The position numbers were made by a program, and so were the translations under genes. This document shows, in pieces, positions 48,200 through 60,776 of a DNA stretch of 64,000 nt; the first letter of the stretch is position 1, and every line of letters begins with the position of its first letter. Origin of the DNA: Pyrus communis (Eukaryota; Streptophyta; Magnoliopsida; Rosales; Rosaceae); contig NC_084810.1 of the NCBI RefSeq assembly GCF_963583255.1, positions 7,037,751 through 7,101,750 on the forward strand, read 5' to 3'. Below the pieces are notes generated by a model that saw nothing but the letters and a program-made list of their open reading frames with translations, did no database searches and was not told where the DNA came from.

Positions 48200-49357
48200 T
48201 AGGTGAATAAAATTTAGATAGACAATTGAGCCTGACCATATATGTAAGGGGTTGAAACCAAGCCTTCTCTCTAGTACTTTTGATGAAATACCCACCTGCC
48301 TTCACCTCCACCTTTGTAGTATAAGACTCGTACCGATCCTCCAAGCTACGACAAACTATGTTTGCAAATTCAGTAGCCTCCCCCACTGCTGGACTCACAA
48401 TTGCTTTCGATGTTTTGAATAGGTTAGGCCAGCAGAATATAAACACTACTCGATTTCCCAAACTTTCAACTCTACTCCAAGAATTTTGGAGATGAATCAA
48501 ACCGGAAAACATACCAAAACCTAATCGGATGATAATTTTGGACACAATAAACCGCCAATAAGAGCTCCCCATCAGACTCAACCAAATAATGTTCCACTGG
48601 ATTATAGAGAAAAGGTTGTCTTGGCACGTAGGTTATACAATGTTAAATGTTTCTAGGCTTGAAGTGAAACATCGAAGGCACCCAAGGTAAATGAAAAAAA
48701 AAAGCATCCCCACACCATAGACATAATATAAAATTCCAACCACATATGCTACTAGATTCAGTTTGATCAAAATCATAATTTCCACGTATACAACTCCAAC
48801 TCCTCTCTGTCGAGTTCTATGTGCTTATAAAGCGATATCCTTGATAATATCTTATGTTGTCCCATAGGACAAGGATGAAACAATCAGGAGAAGTTGGAGT
48901 GGTTGTAAACCTTTTCATCCGTGTACAGATCTAACGGAGGTATTTCCAGAACCTGATTGCAGAAGGGATTAAAATAAAAGAATGTTGTCCTCCCGCTATT
49001 GGACGAATTTTCGACTTTTGAGAAAAGTAACCAACCGTGTTTTGAAGAATGAAGTCGAGCATTGGCAATGAGCCCTCCCCCTTCTTCTCCTATTAGATGC
49101 GTGCTTCCAATAAATAAGTTGGATGACAGATCAAAGAGCTCTAACGCCTTCACGGTTTTACCATCGACCTTCTTGCTCCAAGGTGACACACTATGTAGGC
49201 ATGGTGATGATTGCCTGTTTGCACTCAGTTGAACCCATTCCGGAACAGCTCGCCAACTCCTGCACACCGCAGAAATGTGACAAAGATCAAGATGTGAGAG
49301 ATGTTCAGCTACTTTGTTTAACATATCAATTGGAAGTTCAGATCATATTCGAGTCAT
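48200..49357 (-). pseudogene. F-box/DUF295 pseudogene 2
   Basis: It begins ATG ACT CGA ATA TGA followed in frame by SELPIDMLNKVAEHLSHLDL and CHISAVCRSWRAV. Family members have Trp before SELP, so the TGA is probably a Trp codon changed by one base. The frame continues through KHGWLLFSKVE and FFYFNPFCNQVLEIPPLDLY to a stop after NHSNFS. Further pieces (PRQPFLYNPVEHYLVESDGE, then SWSRVESLGNRVVF) appear in other frames with several stops. A shorter translation from MLNKV is open but would lack the rest of DUF295. Related to, and in the same orientation as, pseudogene 1. Confidence 0.8.
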
Positions 49358-49880
49358 AATAAAGTATACTTTTCTTGATACGGTGATATTCATTACTTAA
49401 TATAACTGAACTACAATGGGGGATTCAAATTTGTCTACGAGGAGGGATTCGAACTTGTCTACAAGGAGGGATTTGAACAGAACTTTGCTCTATCTTCAGA
49501 GGAATTCTTTGCTCTAGCTTCTAAAGGAATTCACTCATCTGTATGTGTGCATGGAGGACTTTGCGGCCCTAGCTAGGGTTGCAAACTTCGCTTCATTTTA
49601 CACACAATAATAAAAGCATGATGAAATAAGCCCAAGCCCAAGCTCATGACATTATTATCTAGGCCCAAACCCAGCACCCAGCACGAAGCGTGAGATGCTG
49701 GTTCAATGACGAAGGCGAAACACACACCCAGCACACAACCCACTCCACCTGTGCTGTGCCATCAATCCCCACATCATCATCATCAGCACACAGATTCTTC
49801 TCCGCCCCCGGTTTTCGTTTCGAGGGTAGACTAGTCCACAGCCGGAAAACCAACATTTTTTTTTCCGGCAGCCTCCAAAG

Positions 49881-52453
49881 ATGGTCTCCCCGGAAAACAC
49901 CAACTGGCTCTTCGATTATGGGCTCATTGACGATACTCCTGTCCTGGGAGGGAACTTCGCTTGGCCAGTTCAGCCCATCGCCGGTTCGTCCAGTGTCAGG
50001 TACTTTCATTTTTTCTGTAATTTTTTATTAATCAATTGTAATTTTTTTACTAATCATTGATTAATTCCTGCTTTGTGCAATTAATCTGACTGAGACGAAT
50101 TAGGGTATTTTTTTGGGTTTTCAATTCTGCTTTTATTTTTTGGGTTTCTGGATAATCTCTGAACAATTGGGTCCTTTTTGGTTCATGGGTTGGGACTGAG
50201 TGGCTGGAATTTGCTAATTTCAAGATACTTTTTTTTTTTGTCTTATTCCCAATCTGTTGTTTGGGGTTTTGCTTGTGGTTTTGAGTGTTTGGTTAATTGG
50301 GTCTGGTTAGGACTGGGAAATGTGTGTAGAGAGAGGCTTAGATTCAAGCTGGTTACTGATTGAATGACTTGAGATTGTACTGTGTTCTTTGTTGGTGGGA
50401 AAAAAATATGGAATTTAACCGATACAGCCACATTTTTAGGGTGTTTGGCTGAATAGAAGGAAAAAGCAGCTTTTGTAAGAACAAAGAAGTGACTTCTCCA
50501 ACAATTTAGGGATCTCTAGCTTTACTGACCAACTGCTTGTGCTATAGGATTTGAGCGAGACATTTGTGGGACGAACAGTACTTGTCCACTAACTGGAAGT
50601 TTTCTTGGAAGTTACTGTGAGAGAGATAACATGTCAGTTTGTTTCGATCACTTGAAATTTTTTTCTATGAATTGTAACTTTAGCGGATTACATTTGCTGA
50701 GTACTAGTGTTGGTTGGAGTTGTGGGGGTCCTCGGTTATTTTCTACCGAGAGACGAAGATGACTTCAGCGGTGGGGATTTGTGCTTTAGGGGTAACATTG
50801 AGTTCTTTTTGCAGTGAGGGTTCCTGATGACAAGTGGTACACATATACGTGTATATTCTTGCATTTCCGTATAAAGGTTTTACAGTTATAGTTAAGCAAT
50901 GACCTTTACATGTACTGCTGGACCATTTTTTGAACGACTGTTTACAGAAGGCTTCAGAGGCTTGGTTTACATTGTGGATTCGTTATTTGAGCATCTATTA
51001 TGTTGATGAGCTCAGAAAGGTTTGGTTTAATTGTATGTACTTTTTGGTCAGTTGGAGGTGATAGAGTTCAGAAATGTTTTGAATGTTTGTGTCATGATCT
51101 TTTTTCTATTGCGTAATGTTTACTTTGTCCTATGCAAGGGTTTGTATTGTTCATTCATTTTTAGTTTGGGTCGTGTTTATGGTTGCTCATTTATTATTCT
51201 ATGGCGACTTTATCTATTCTGTAGTGTTGAACTTGATGGGTCATTGGGGGATGCAGAGGGACTTAAGGAATCTGGCTCAAAAAAGAGGTACAAACTTTGA
51301 CTTTTTCTCATCAAAGAAATCAGAATGTGTAACCGCCTCAAAAAAATTTGTTCTCATTGACTCTGTTCTGCGCTTTATACCTTCTCACGTTTGACCCTTT
51401 TTTTGAATGCCTGTGCTGCCGTAGAAGAGATTATAGATTTGTGTTACAGCAGCCTTTGTCGAGGATTCTATACGAAATCTTGTAATCAGCTCTTCAATCA
51501 CTAATAAGCATGCTTATTTGTTAGTGTTGTCTGGATCATCTATGAACGGTTTTTCAATCGCTGATGATAGATTTCTTTCAATTTCGTGTTAAAACACCTC
51601 ATGTCATATCTTGACAAATTATCATGTCTTGAAAATCACTGCCTGGAAGTTACATTTTAGCATTACAATTGAGTTGATCAAGGCTAGTAAGTTCATTTCA
51701 AATTCATCTTATTCCAGCTGTCTTCCTCTGTCTGTTGCATTTTTCTCCTCGCAGGGTCAGAACTGAATCATGCAGTGGAACAAGCTCCAAGGCATGCAGG
51801 GAGAAGTTGCGAAGGGATAGGCTAAATGACAAGTACTCTCTTTTCTTCTCCGCCGTTTATTTGTCTCCCCTTCTGTCCCCTCTTTTGGGGCAGGCTTGTC
51901 TTCTCGCTTGACACGTACCAATAATAGGTTTGTGGAATTGGGCTCTATTTTGGAGCCTGGAAGGCCCCCCAAGACGGACAAGGCTGCTATTTTGGTTGAT
52001 GCTGTACGAATGGTGAATCAATTACGTGGTGAAGCCCAAAAGTTGAAGGACACACATTCAGGCCTCCAGGAGAAGATCAAGGAATTGAAGGTAAGCCTTT
52101 GTGTTATCAGTTGATAGGACTTACCGGCTTACATAAAAAAAACTGCTGATGTGACAATGTGCAAAACCTTTTTTTCCCTTGTGCAGGCAGAGAAGAATGA
52201 ACTTCGCGATGAGAAACTGAGGCTGAAATTGGAGAAAGAGAAGTTGGAACAGCAACTTAAATCCATGAATGTCCAGCCCGGCTTTTTACCTCCCCCTCCT
52301 GCAATTCCTGCTGCATTTACTGCTCAAGGCCAAGCTTGCGGAAACAAGATGGTGCCTTTCATTGGCTACCCTGGGGTTGCCATGTGGCAGTTCATGCCAC
52401 CTGCCGCGGTGGATACTTCGCAGGATCATGTACTCCGCCCACCGGTTGCTTAA
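49881..52453 (+). CDS. ILR3: ILR3-like bHLH transcription factor (subgroup IVc)
   Basis: Subgroup IVc bHLH factors (ILR3/bHLH105, bHLH115, bHLH34, bHLH104) activate the iron-deficiency response as dimers in the nucleus. Five exons join in frame: 49881-49999, 51225-51287, 51755-51832, 51928-52090 and 52187-52453, for 229 residues (Arabidopsis ILR3 is about 234). The start MVSPENTNWLFDYGLIDD is that of the family. The bHLH region spans about 72-125: basic SKACREKLRRDRLNDK, then FVELGSILEPG, and KTDKAAILVDAVRMVNQLRG. A leucine-zipper-like helix (LRDEKLRLKLEKEKLEQQL) follows at about 146-164. The C-terminus MWQFMPPAAVDTSQDHVLRP plus PVA is the family tail. The first intron is 1.2 kb. The gene follows the kinesin as in Arabidopsis (At5g54670-At5g54680, recalled). 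Confidence 0.96.
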
Positions 52454-53367
52454 GTCGGTAACGTCTAAAATTGATTGGGGTGATTTGGGATAACATTGTC
52501 CCAAACTAGTGTATTATCATGTCATTGGTCGTGTACTTTTGTTTAACTGTCTACTAACTGAATTTGGTGGGTGACTTGACTGTATTTGCAACTGCAATTG
52601 CAAAACGAAACCTGGGTACTTTTTATGTATTATGCTGGTAATATTTACATGTAAATCGTATGAACTAATAAGTTATTCTGGCAACTTCTCGTTACCAATT
52701 TTTAGGTATTATAGTTGTGCGGATCTGCAAAATGGGTTGACCTTGTATAATTTTCCAGCACCAAGCACAGTATAAATTAGGATGCTCATGATGTTATGCA
52801 TCGACTCAGGCATTGGATAAGGACCTATATGGAATGGATTCACTGCTATTGTGGCGTCTTGGTCCAATAATACAGAAATCGGGGCACCATGTGATAGTTC
52901 GTGGTGTTGAATCTATTTCATGCAACTTGCTCTCAAAAGATGGGCTGCTCTTCGGACGACTCCATCCCAATTTTCGTAGTCTGTATGCCCACTAGCAGAG
53001 CTCCTATGTAGATAAGAGTTGCATTGTTCGTCTCCAAATAAAGAGCTACTTTCACTGGTGGTGCGACGATGGTAGCATCACAAATTGATTACACGTTATC
53101 ATGTAACTTTGACATAACAATGTATAATTGATACGAAATACCGTTGATTTGGCATTCAGTTACATCGAAGTTCTCCGAGAAAACTAGGAATTAGAAATCA
53201 TATTACAGCTGTGGTAGAAACTAGAAAGGTGAATTAATAAACTATCGCAGAAAAAAGTTAAAAAGTTAACAAAAGGTGGAAGTGCTTTTACAACCTTATC
53301 TTGAAGTGCTTCTGGCAAAGTACCTATTTCTCTTTCAGCTTTCTTCCCCTACTCTGTCAAAACGCAA
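52454..53367. other. Spacer between ILR3 and the DUF1995 gene
   Basis: The first part is the ILR3 3' UTR. An open frame at 52813-52995 has no recognisable domain. No other feature seen. Confidence 0.5.
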
Positions 53368-54363
53368 ATGGCTTCCCACCTTCTCAAAATCCACACACAA
53401 ACCATCCAAACCCCAAACCCACTGCTACCAACCCACCCATTCCCATTTCCCAAACACCAACAAAACTCTCACATCTTCTTCCCCTCAACCCTCCACCACA
53501 AACCCAAAATTACCCCCCTATCCCCACTCTGCTCCTCCTTATCCTCCTCCCCCACCCCACCAACCTCCAAAGAAGCCGCCATCCAACAGGCCAAGACCTG
53601 CCTCTCCGCCACCCTCTCCAAGCCCCTCAACAACCTCCGCCTCACCACCAAGCTCAAGAAGCCTAAACAACCCCGATTCCGACTCGAAATCCCCGTTGCC
53701 GACGACTCCCCGGAATCCCTCTCCAACCTCGCCCTCCAGCTCTTCCAAGACCTTCCCATCAAACGAAGATCCTCCAAAGTCAACGTCTTGATCATATGGT
53801 CAAACGCTGCCTTCGCAGAAGCCGCAGTGAAAGCCTTTGGGGATTCCCCTTCGAGCCCGGTTGAGCATTCGGACATTTCCTCCATCGCCAACGGTGATAC
53901 CGGAAATTTGAATTCTGCTGACGTGGCGGTGTTTTTGGCGCCAGAGGGAACCCAGCTGGCGGTTATAAAAACGGTTACTGATTTGCTGTTCCCGAGGCCG
54001 GTGGTGATTTTCAACCCCAGGTGGGCGTTCGAGGAGGAGGCGGAGTTGGGCGAGCTCGGCGGGTTCGTGGATTCGTTTGAGGTGATTTTTTCGTTCATGG
54101 GTTTGGAGGTGAAGGGGCTTTTGAGCAGCAGGAGTGGAGTGGTTTTCAAGTGCGTGAGAGATGGGGTTGTGAGTGGTGAGAAATGGGCCGTTTTTGTTGA
54201 AGAAGAAGGAGGGGAATTGAAGATGGTTTCGACGTTTAAATCGCGGCCTTCAATCGGTGAAGTTGAGAACGTTTTGTATAATCTGATGGCCATTAATTCG
54301 CCCGTGACGAAATCAGTGAAGTTTTTCAGGGATTTGGTGTCGAATGTGACCGGAAAGAAGTAA
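53368..54363 (+). CDS. Chloroplast DUF1995 protein (LPA3-like family)
   Basis: Intronless frame of 331 residues. The first 70 or so are rich in Ser, Thr, Pro and His and almost free of acidic residues, as in a chloroplast transit peptide. From about residue 68 the DUF1995 fold is recognisable: EAAIQQAKTCLSATL, RFRLEIPVADDSPESLSNLA, VNVLIIWSNAAFAEAAVKAF, DVAVFLAPEGTQLAVIKTV, RPVVIFNPRWAF. DUF1995 also occurs in LPA3, which helps PSII assembly, and in an adenylate kinase fusion; this gene is the short stand-alone form, possibly related to At5g48790. Exact function unknown. The first exon part is C-rich (about 53380-53760), so antisense and shifted frames are open here too. The start is the first ATG giving a transit peptide. 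Confidence 0.88.
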   Translation: MASHLLKIHTQTIQTPNPLLPTHPFPFPKHQQNSHIFFPSTLHHKPKITPLSPLCSSLSSSPTPPTSKEAAIQQAKTCLSATLSKPLNNLRLTTKLKKPKQPRFRLEIPVADDSPESLSNLALQLFQDLPIKRRSSKVNVLIIWSNAAFAEAAVKAFGDSPSSPVEHSDISSIANGDTGNLNSADVAVFLAPEGTQLAVIKTVTDLLFPRPVVIFNPRWAFEEEAELGELGGFVDSFEVIFSFMGLEVKGLLSSRSGVVFKCVRDGVVSGEKWAVFVEEEGGELKMVSTFKSRPSIGEVENVLYNLMAINSPVTKSVKFFRDLVSNVTGKK

Positions 54364-55032
54364 GTTTTCTCCAATGACTGTATTGTATAATCTCCGATTG
54401 ATAAGTTTTGAAGGTGTAGAAGGTGTTTGTTGAATTGTCTGAGTAAGTTTACTCACTTGTGTGTCTGTGTGCTGAGCTCGCGTCACGTTTTTTGTTGCTT
54501 ACAAGGTAAGACCGAATCATGACGCTCTCCTCCCTTCGACCATGCTTTTCTTTTAAAGAGCTTGTTTTACGTAGTCAAGCAATTCATAGTTCGATGTGGT
54601 TATAAGGATCTGATCTCTCGATGTTGTCAAGAAATCCGACATATTGTCTTATGGACTGTCAAAATTCCCTCTCGTTGCTCGTGTATCCTATCATTTGTCA
54701 GGTCGCAGTTCTCATTGAGCCTTAGAAGTACGTTGTCTTGCATTTTATTGCATGTTCTACATCTAACATCTTGTCGTTAAACAAAACTACCGGAAGTTCT
54801 AATCACAGCGTAAGGGGAAAAAGGAAAGAGGAATACAGAGTGATAGGTGAAGGAATGTGCACTGAGGGAAGAGAGTCCTGCTGATCAGATGCCCGGTGCT
54901 GTTTTTTCATCTTGCATTAAGAAGTATTGAACGCCATGAATTGGGGAAGAACTTTCTCTCATTTTCCTTTGCCTCATATACAATACACTCTTTATCATCA
55001 ACATTTTCGACATATTCCTCTGAAAACCCAAC
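54364..55032. other. Spacer between DUF1995 and GAUT genes
   Basis: Convergent 3' flanks. It holds the DUF1995 3' UTR and the GAUT 3' UTR. No other feature seen. Confidence 0.55.
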
Positions 55033-58000
55033 TTACGTTGCCATGATATGACAGCTCTTGATGAATTTATCTGAGAAATCGACATATTTCGCCCAAAATG
55101 GCCGAAGTTTTGGAAATGCAATTTCTAGCCAGGGCTTTGCTCTCCCGTTGTAATGGATGACACCAGCACTCTTTACATCAGCAGAACTTGTGTTTTCCTG
55201 ATATCCCAGTCCCAACATGTGCCAGAACGGATCAATAACTTGGACATGACCGTGGAATGCTATTAGGCCGGGGGGCAACGTTCCTAGGTGCCAAAGGCTC
55301 AGGTCTGATTTCAAGTTCTGCATAAAGATACGAATCATAAAATGGGATGATTTAGAAGATGGTAACGCATTATCTCGATAAATTCTTCTTGCGAAAATTT
55401 GAAAGCTATAAAGTTGAAACTTCTCTCACCTGTTCAAGCCAATGGTGGTACGTAAAGCTTATGTTGGTTTTTCTCCAAGCATCTAGGTCGAAGATGTTCA
55501 TGCCATAAGCCCAGGCACATGCATTGGGGTCGAAATTCTTTGATATCAAAGGATGAGAGAAGTTCAGATAACTCCTATACCGCTTTGACATCACAAAGTT
55601 ATCTTCTCCGTTGCATGTCTCAACTGCTCCATTGACCTTTCCGTTCATTTCGATATCCCATAGCGGTGAAAGATCAGTTTGAACTACTATGTCGTCGTCC
55701 AAGAACACTATCTTATCAAGACCAGGAAACAACTGCATCGAAATTTAGTGTAGATTAGCACAAATTGTAGGCAAAATAAGCTTATAGAAGCATTATAAGC
55801 TGTCGTAAACACTACTAAACCATAGTTAACATGGTACCTCGGGTAGATGTATTCTGATATGATTCATCAGTGAGTTGTACTTGGGACTAAGTGCTTGCAG
55901 CTTAGCTGCAATAACATTAGGCTTCTCAGTATTATTCTTCACAATGGCCGATGACCCGCCTCTAAACTGCGACCTCACCCTTTGGTCTTTCTCCATTGCT
56001 TCCAAAACTGGCACCTTCCCCTTTGTAAACCAATCGAAATGGTGCAACGCCTTGACCTCAATTATGGCAGGTGACAACGAATGCAGAGAAAACCACGCTT
56101 GCATCGGGTAATATGTCTTCCTGTCTGTGATAATGTGGAGGACAACTTTGTGAGGGCGCAATGAGTTGCGGACAAGGGACGTGGCAACAACGGAGGCAGC
56201 AAGCACATTGTCGGAAGCAAGGACAAAGTGGTAGTAGGAGTTGTCGACGAGGGCAGGGACGAGTTCAGCAGAAGGGAGCTGCAGGCGAGCAGCTGCATTG
56301 GAGGCGTGCTCGTTGGCCAACCTCAGGGCTAGGCAGTGAAGCTGTTTAGGTATGCTGCTTGACGCTACATGCCGGTACAAGTACTCTTGGATTTTGGCAT
56401 TTCGGGTTCTTTGCTCAAGAAGTGTGACCTGAAAATTTTGCACTGTCTTATTAACTCAAGATACTCTTGCACTAAGTACATGAGACATCATTTGGTCGAA
56501 ATTTGGTGACCCTAGAGTTATCGGATTTTTATTGCCGATTACATAAATGTGTTATTGATTACTTTTCGGAAAACTAAAATATTGAGAAAAGAAGTACCAT
56601 TTCTCGGAGCTTGACAGCAAAGGTCGTTGCGTCTGATTTTCCGTCCTTTATATCAACCATAAATTCGTCTAAGGTTTGAGGAATATCAGATCTTCCTTGT
56701 AATTCATGCTTGCCGATGGGTTCTTCTAATATTTGGTATATTACTTCTGGGACCTTTCAGAAATTAATTACATTGTTACATACAAAAATAAAATCAAAGT
56801 AATTAAACAATATCTCTTCAACCAGAAGTTGGGATTACGAAATTACCCTTGATTCTGTTCTTCCCAAAATCTTTGGTCCTAGTCTTTTCCCCAAGCAACC
56901 TAATCATTAAAACAATAATTATGACTTACAAAATAAATATAAAAAATAATGTGTTTAATTACCACTTAATACTATAGTCTATTGATGTTGTTCTTCACTT
57001 GTAAATGAGAGATCTCTTATTCAATTAATGTGTTTGATTAAAAAAATTGTACACGACCGTTCAAGTACTAACTAGTTAATAATATTAAAAAAAAAAGTGA
57101 AATGATGAAGAAAATTAACATTTTTAAAAGATCAAGCCTACAGCCAGAGTGGGATGGCTTCAAATCATTATTATTGTATTAAAATACAGAGAAAAGACAC
57201 TTCAAAACAATTAAGAATTTGTTAATTTTAAGAAAAATTAAAATAAGAGGAGCAAGCCTACGTCGATCAACCAAGTTAGCTTTAAACATTTATTTAAAAA
57301 TAAATAAATATAATAAGAGATTATATTAATTTTTGTATATAAAGAAAATATGATTTATGTCTGTCAATCCACATATATACTTGACAATCAAGATCATATG
57401 AAATTTTCAGCTGTTCAACAAACTTAATGAGAAAATTACTGAGGATATACCTAATTATAAACAAAATAAAATAAAATAAAAGGGAGTGCAGGTTGCTGTC
57501 TTCTGCTATTCATCTGATGGCTCGAAATTTATGGGTTAAAAAAAATGAAAATTAGTGTTGGGATAGATTATTATGCTGCGGAGACAACAGTTGCAAGCAG
57601 CACATTTATCATATCCTGAATGGAGCTTTGAGCCTTTGCATATAACAGTACCATTTAAAATAATTACAGATACTTTTAAGGTACAATTACTCGTACATAC
57701 AAATTATAGGACTATATTTTCGAGAAACACTACTTTTTTATTTTATTTTTTATTTTATTATTATTTTAGAGAGAAGCAATATCTATGTGATAGGTGATGT
57801 CATGAAATTTTAATATTTTGATTTGCTTATTTTTTGGCTAGATTTGTTGAGGTTTGAGATTTTATCTCCTGGAAATAATTCAAAACTAGTGGAGTTCCAT
57901 AAAATGTATTTTGTATTTTTATTTCTATAAGTAAAACTCCCTACTTTTAATTAATTTGGCATAGTTCAGTAGATTGGGTAGCACATGACCAAAAGAAAGA

Positions 58001-58980
58001 GAAATTGTAGCTTTGTTCTTGAAACTTTATACTAATTGGAGCTTGACACTTGTGACATCTTTAAGTAATGATTTTTTTCCGGATAATTTCGTTAGAATTT
58101 TGATCTCTTATTTTCTACGTTAATCCTTTTCTTTTCTTTTTTACGAAAATTGTAACGTAGTTACTTAAAAGACTATTGATTTAGGCTTTAACTAGTTTAA
58201 GAACTAATACTCATAACTTTTAATTTTAGAAACCGAAGCTCCAATTAAACTAAAATTAAAAAACTAATACTCCAAATATCTCTAAAAGAAAATAAAAAGT
58301 TAAATGTTATAAGTTCCTCTTGTTGATATAGTGATTAGAATCTTTGTTATCCGAATAATTTTTCCCTAGCAGATCATTGTTTGTTGCCAAAGACTTAATA
58401 AATTAAACAAGCCAATTGTCGATCACCAAAGTTTATTATTGTATTATTATTTGCCTGCAATTGATTTTTTCAAGACAGAAAATGACATCCTTGTATATGA
58501 AACCTAGATAATAACCAAGTACTTTGAACACCCCATGATAAGTCTCCCATGTATATCTTAACTATGTACTTTGTTCTTTACCTTTTGTATAGGAATTATT
58601 TTCTTATCTACAAGATTGTATTTAATTTCGACATGTTATGTTGTTAAATTCTAAATATGAACTGCACATTTAAACACGAATTCGCTAATAAATTATTTAG
58701 GTTGGTAATCGGAAACCCTGAAACCAAAGTTGCTAGAATAATATTAGGTTTGAATGTACATGCACATACCTATTGAAGAGCACTTGCTTTCTCCGTCAAT
58801 GGTATCCACAACAGTCATCACAAACACAAACCTGAGAAGAAAAGTGAAGAACAGAATGGAGTAGAAGAGCATCCGGTACGAAAGCCGCCTTGACCCGACT
58901 TTCACCTTGATGAACTCCCTAACTCCTTTCCCCGGAAACACTGTGACATGCCTCAGGCTGGGTGATATGTGAAGCTGCAT
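55033..58980 (-). CDS. GAUT13: Galacturonosyltransferase of the GAUT13/14 type (GT8)
   Basis: GT8 enzymes of the GAUT family transfer galacturonic acid from UDP-GalA onto pectin in the Golgi; GAUT13/14 act in pollen-tube wall homogalacturonan. Six exons join in frame: 58770-58980, 56847-56899, 56598-56753, 55838-56428, 55430-55732 and 55033-55317, for 532 residues, the length of Arabidopsis GAUT14. The N-terminus MQLHISPSLRHVTVFPGKGV is cytosolic; a signal anchor lies at about 36-57. The metal-binding DDD is at 349-351 (FLDDDIVVQ) and HYNGRAKPW starts at 493. MEKDQRVRSQFRGGSSAIV separates it from GAUT12/IRX8. The 1.87 kb first intron (56900-58769) holds no other gene. An upstream in-frame ATG exists, but the family start is at 58980. 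GAUT13 against 14 cannot be decided. Confidence 0.95.
56900..58769 (-). other. First intron of the GAUT gene
   Basis: It begins with GT after the exon ending at 58770 and ends with AG before the exon starting at 56899. AT-rich, without recognisable insertions; unusually long for this gene, whose other introns are 93 to 169 bases. Confidence 0.8.
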
Positions 58981-60776
58981 TTTTGTTGTTTTGCTCAGGA
59001 CACCGACAAAACTAATACATACACACCCAAAATGTTGTAATTTTTGGGTGAGAAATGGCAAATTCCAGTCTGATCAGGCAAACAAGGACAGAGTAGAATT
59101 GCAAGAAGCAATGTCGTGTAAAAGGAAGGGTTTTGATGGGGGGGGGGGAGGGGGTGTTAAGGTAGCTATCTGTTACCTAACCTTGCTTAGTTTTTGGGCT
59201 ATAGTATTATTATACATGTTGAGAGATATATGAGGAGAGGGTTGTTAAAGAGACAGAGACATGGGACTGGTCGTGTTTGCTTTTCTGGTTTTGGGGGTTT
59301 GGCTTTGTTTTGAAGGAGGGAAGTTGTGGGAGATGAGAGAAAACAAAATTATAATTATAATTATAAAAGATAACAAAATAATAAAGCATTCAATGAATGT
59401 TCACTTTTTCATTCGAGGTTTCAAATTTAATTATATATAGATTATATATATATATATAATACAATATATTAACGTATTCAATGTTTGGTTTGGTGTTTGC
59501 TTGGCTTTGCCTCCACATGAGGTTCTTATTTCAAAGAGCTTGGACTGTGAGAAAGAGAGTGTTTGACAGAACTGGGCTTCTACATGGAAAATGACTCTTC
59601 CTCTCTCTCTCTCTATGGGCTTTTGGTTGTTGGAGTGAAATTGCAGGAACATTTTGATTCTTATGTATATTTATTTTCAAGCAATTGTAATTTGTAAAAA
59701 TTTGTAATTGCCTCATTGCTAGTTTTCCTATTTGTCATTGTTTGAACTTTGACTACCAACTGCATCAGTCTTGGTTAAGAGTATTTGTATTTGCACCCGA
59801 CTTATTGAAAACAGAAAAGGAAAATGGGACCTTTTATTGCAAAACTCATAGATGGTATTTATTTTTATCTTTTCCTTTCACATAGTATGCACACTTTTGG
59901 GCAAGGTAATTTTGTTTAGGGAATTTTAACAAAAAGCTTCCAGTACTATTCACTTTAACGAAAAATCATATTTTTACACTAAAAAGTCAATTTTGGTACT
60001 ATTCAATTTTACCCTTTATTTTGTCTTTATCGTTAAACTCAAAGTTTTCAAAACTTTTTTCATTAGTTTTTCTTTTTATTTAAGGAGACTTTGGATGCAA
60101 TCCCTAGTCACTAGGGATGACAATGATTGGGTTTAGAGATGAAAATGCTATATCCATCCTCATAACCAAGAAAACTAACCATATTCATAACCGCATATTA
60201 ACCATTGAGGATTATCCATAACCATATCCACCGAGTAATAGATTTCCTATATATTAACGGTTATATCCATCTTCGTCAATAAAAAAAATTATTTATTTCG
60301 TTGTTGAATATCCACATATAAGTCATCAAAAATATAACAATACTTCCTGGAGGTACTCATGATAAGCCAAATATAATAGCAAATTAATGTATATTGGTCC
60401 CATGAAAATAGCAAAGGGATGATAAAAGCAAATACAAATGCCATATGGGAGAAAACGAAACAAATTATCCAATAATTCCAATACTTGTGAATATCTTTCC
60501 GCCTACTTCTGGAATAGAGGTTGACACTACCTATGCATGTAAAGCAATCAACAATCTAGTCAGTAACATAATAGGGTTGTAAATTTGCTCGAACAATTTG
60601 AGCCGACTCATGTTTAGCTCGTTCAAGCTCAGTCCTTAAGTTGAACGAGTTGAGCTTGAACAAAATATTAGGATCGTTGGAAAAAATGAGTTGAGCTTTT
60701 GAAGGGAAAATTTGACAAAATTAAGATCATTTGAACATCATAGATAGAGTTATTAACAATTAAAAGGCAGAAGTAA
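58981..60776. other. Intergenic upstream of the GAUT gene
   Basis: It holds the GAUT leader and promoter region, a G10 run near 59140, (TA)n near 59446-59457, (TC)n near 59600-59614 and repeat B copy 3. No gene seen. Confidence 0.5.
59918..60081 (+). repeat. Interspersed repeat B, copy 3
   Basis: AGGGAATTTTAACAAAAAG, AACGAAAAATCATATTTTTAC, GGTACTATTCAATTTTA and ACTCAAAGTTTTCAAA; homologous to 36568-36738 in the same orientation. Confidence 0.8.

Noticed and set aside
53276..54374. Alternative and antisense frames over the DUF1995 gene
   Set aside because: GC-rich codon use keeps several frames open; only the 53368 frame gives a transit peptide and the DUF1995 motifs.
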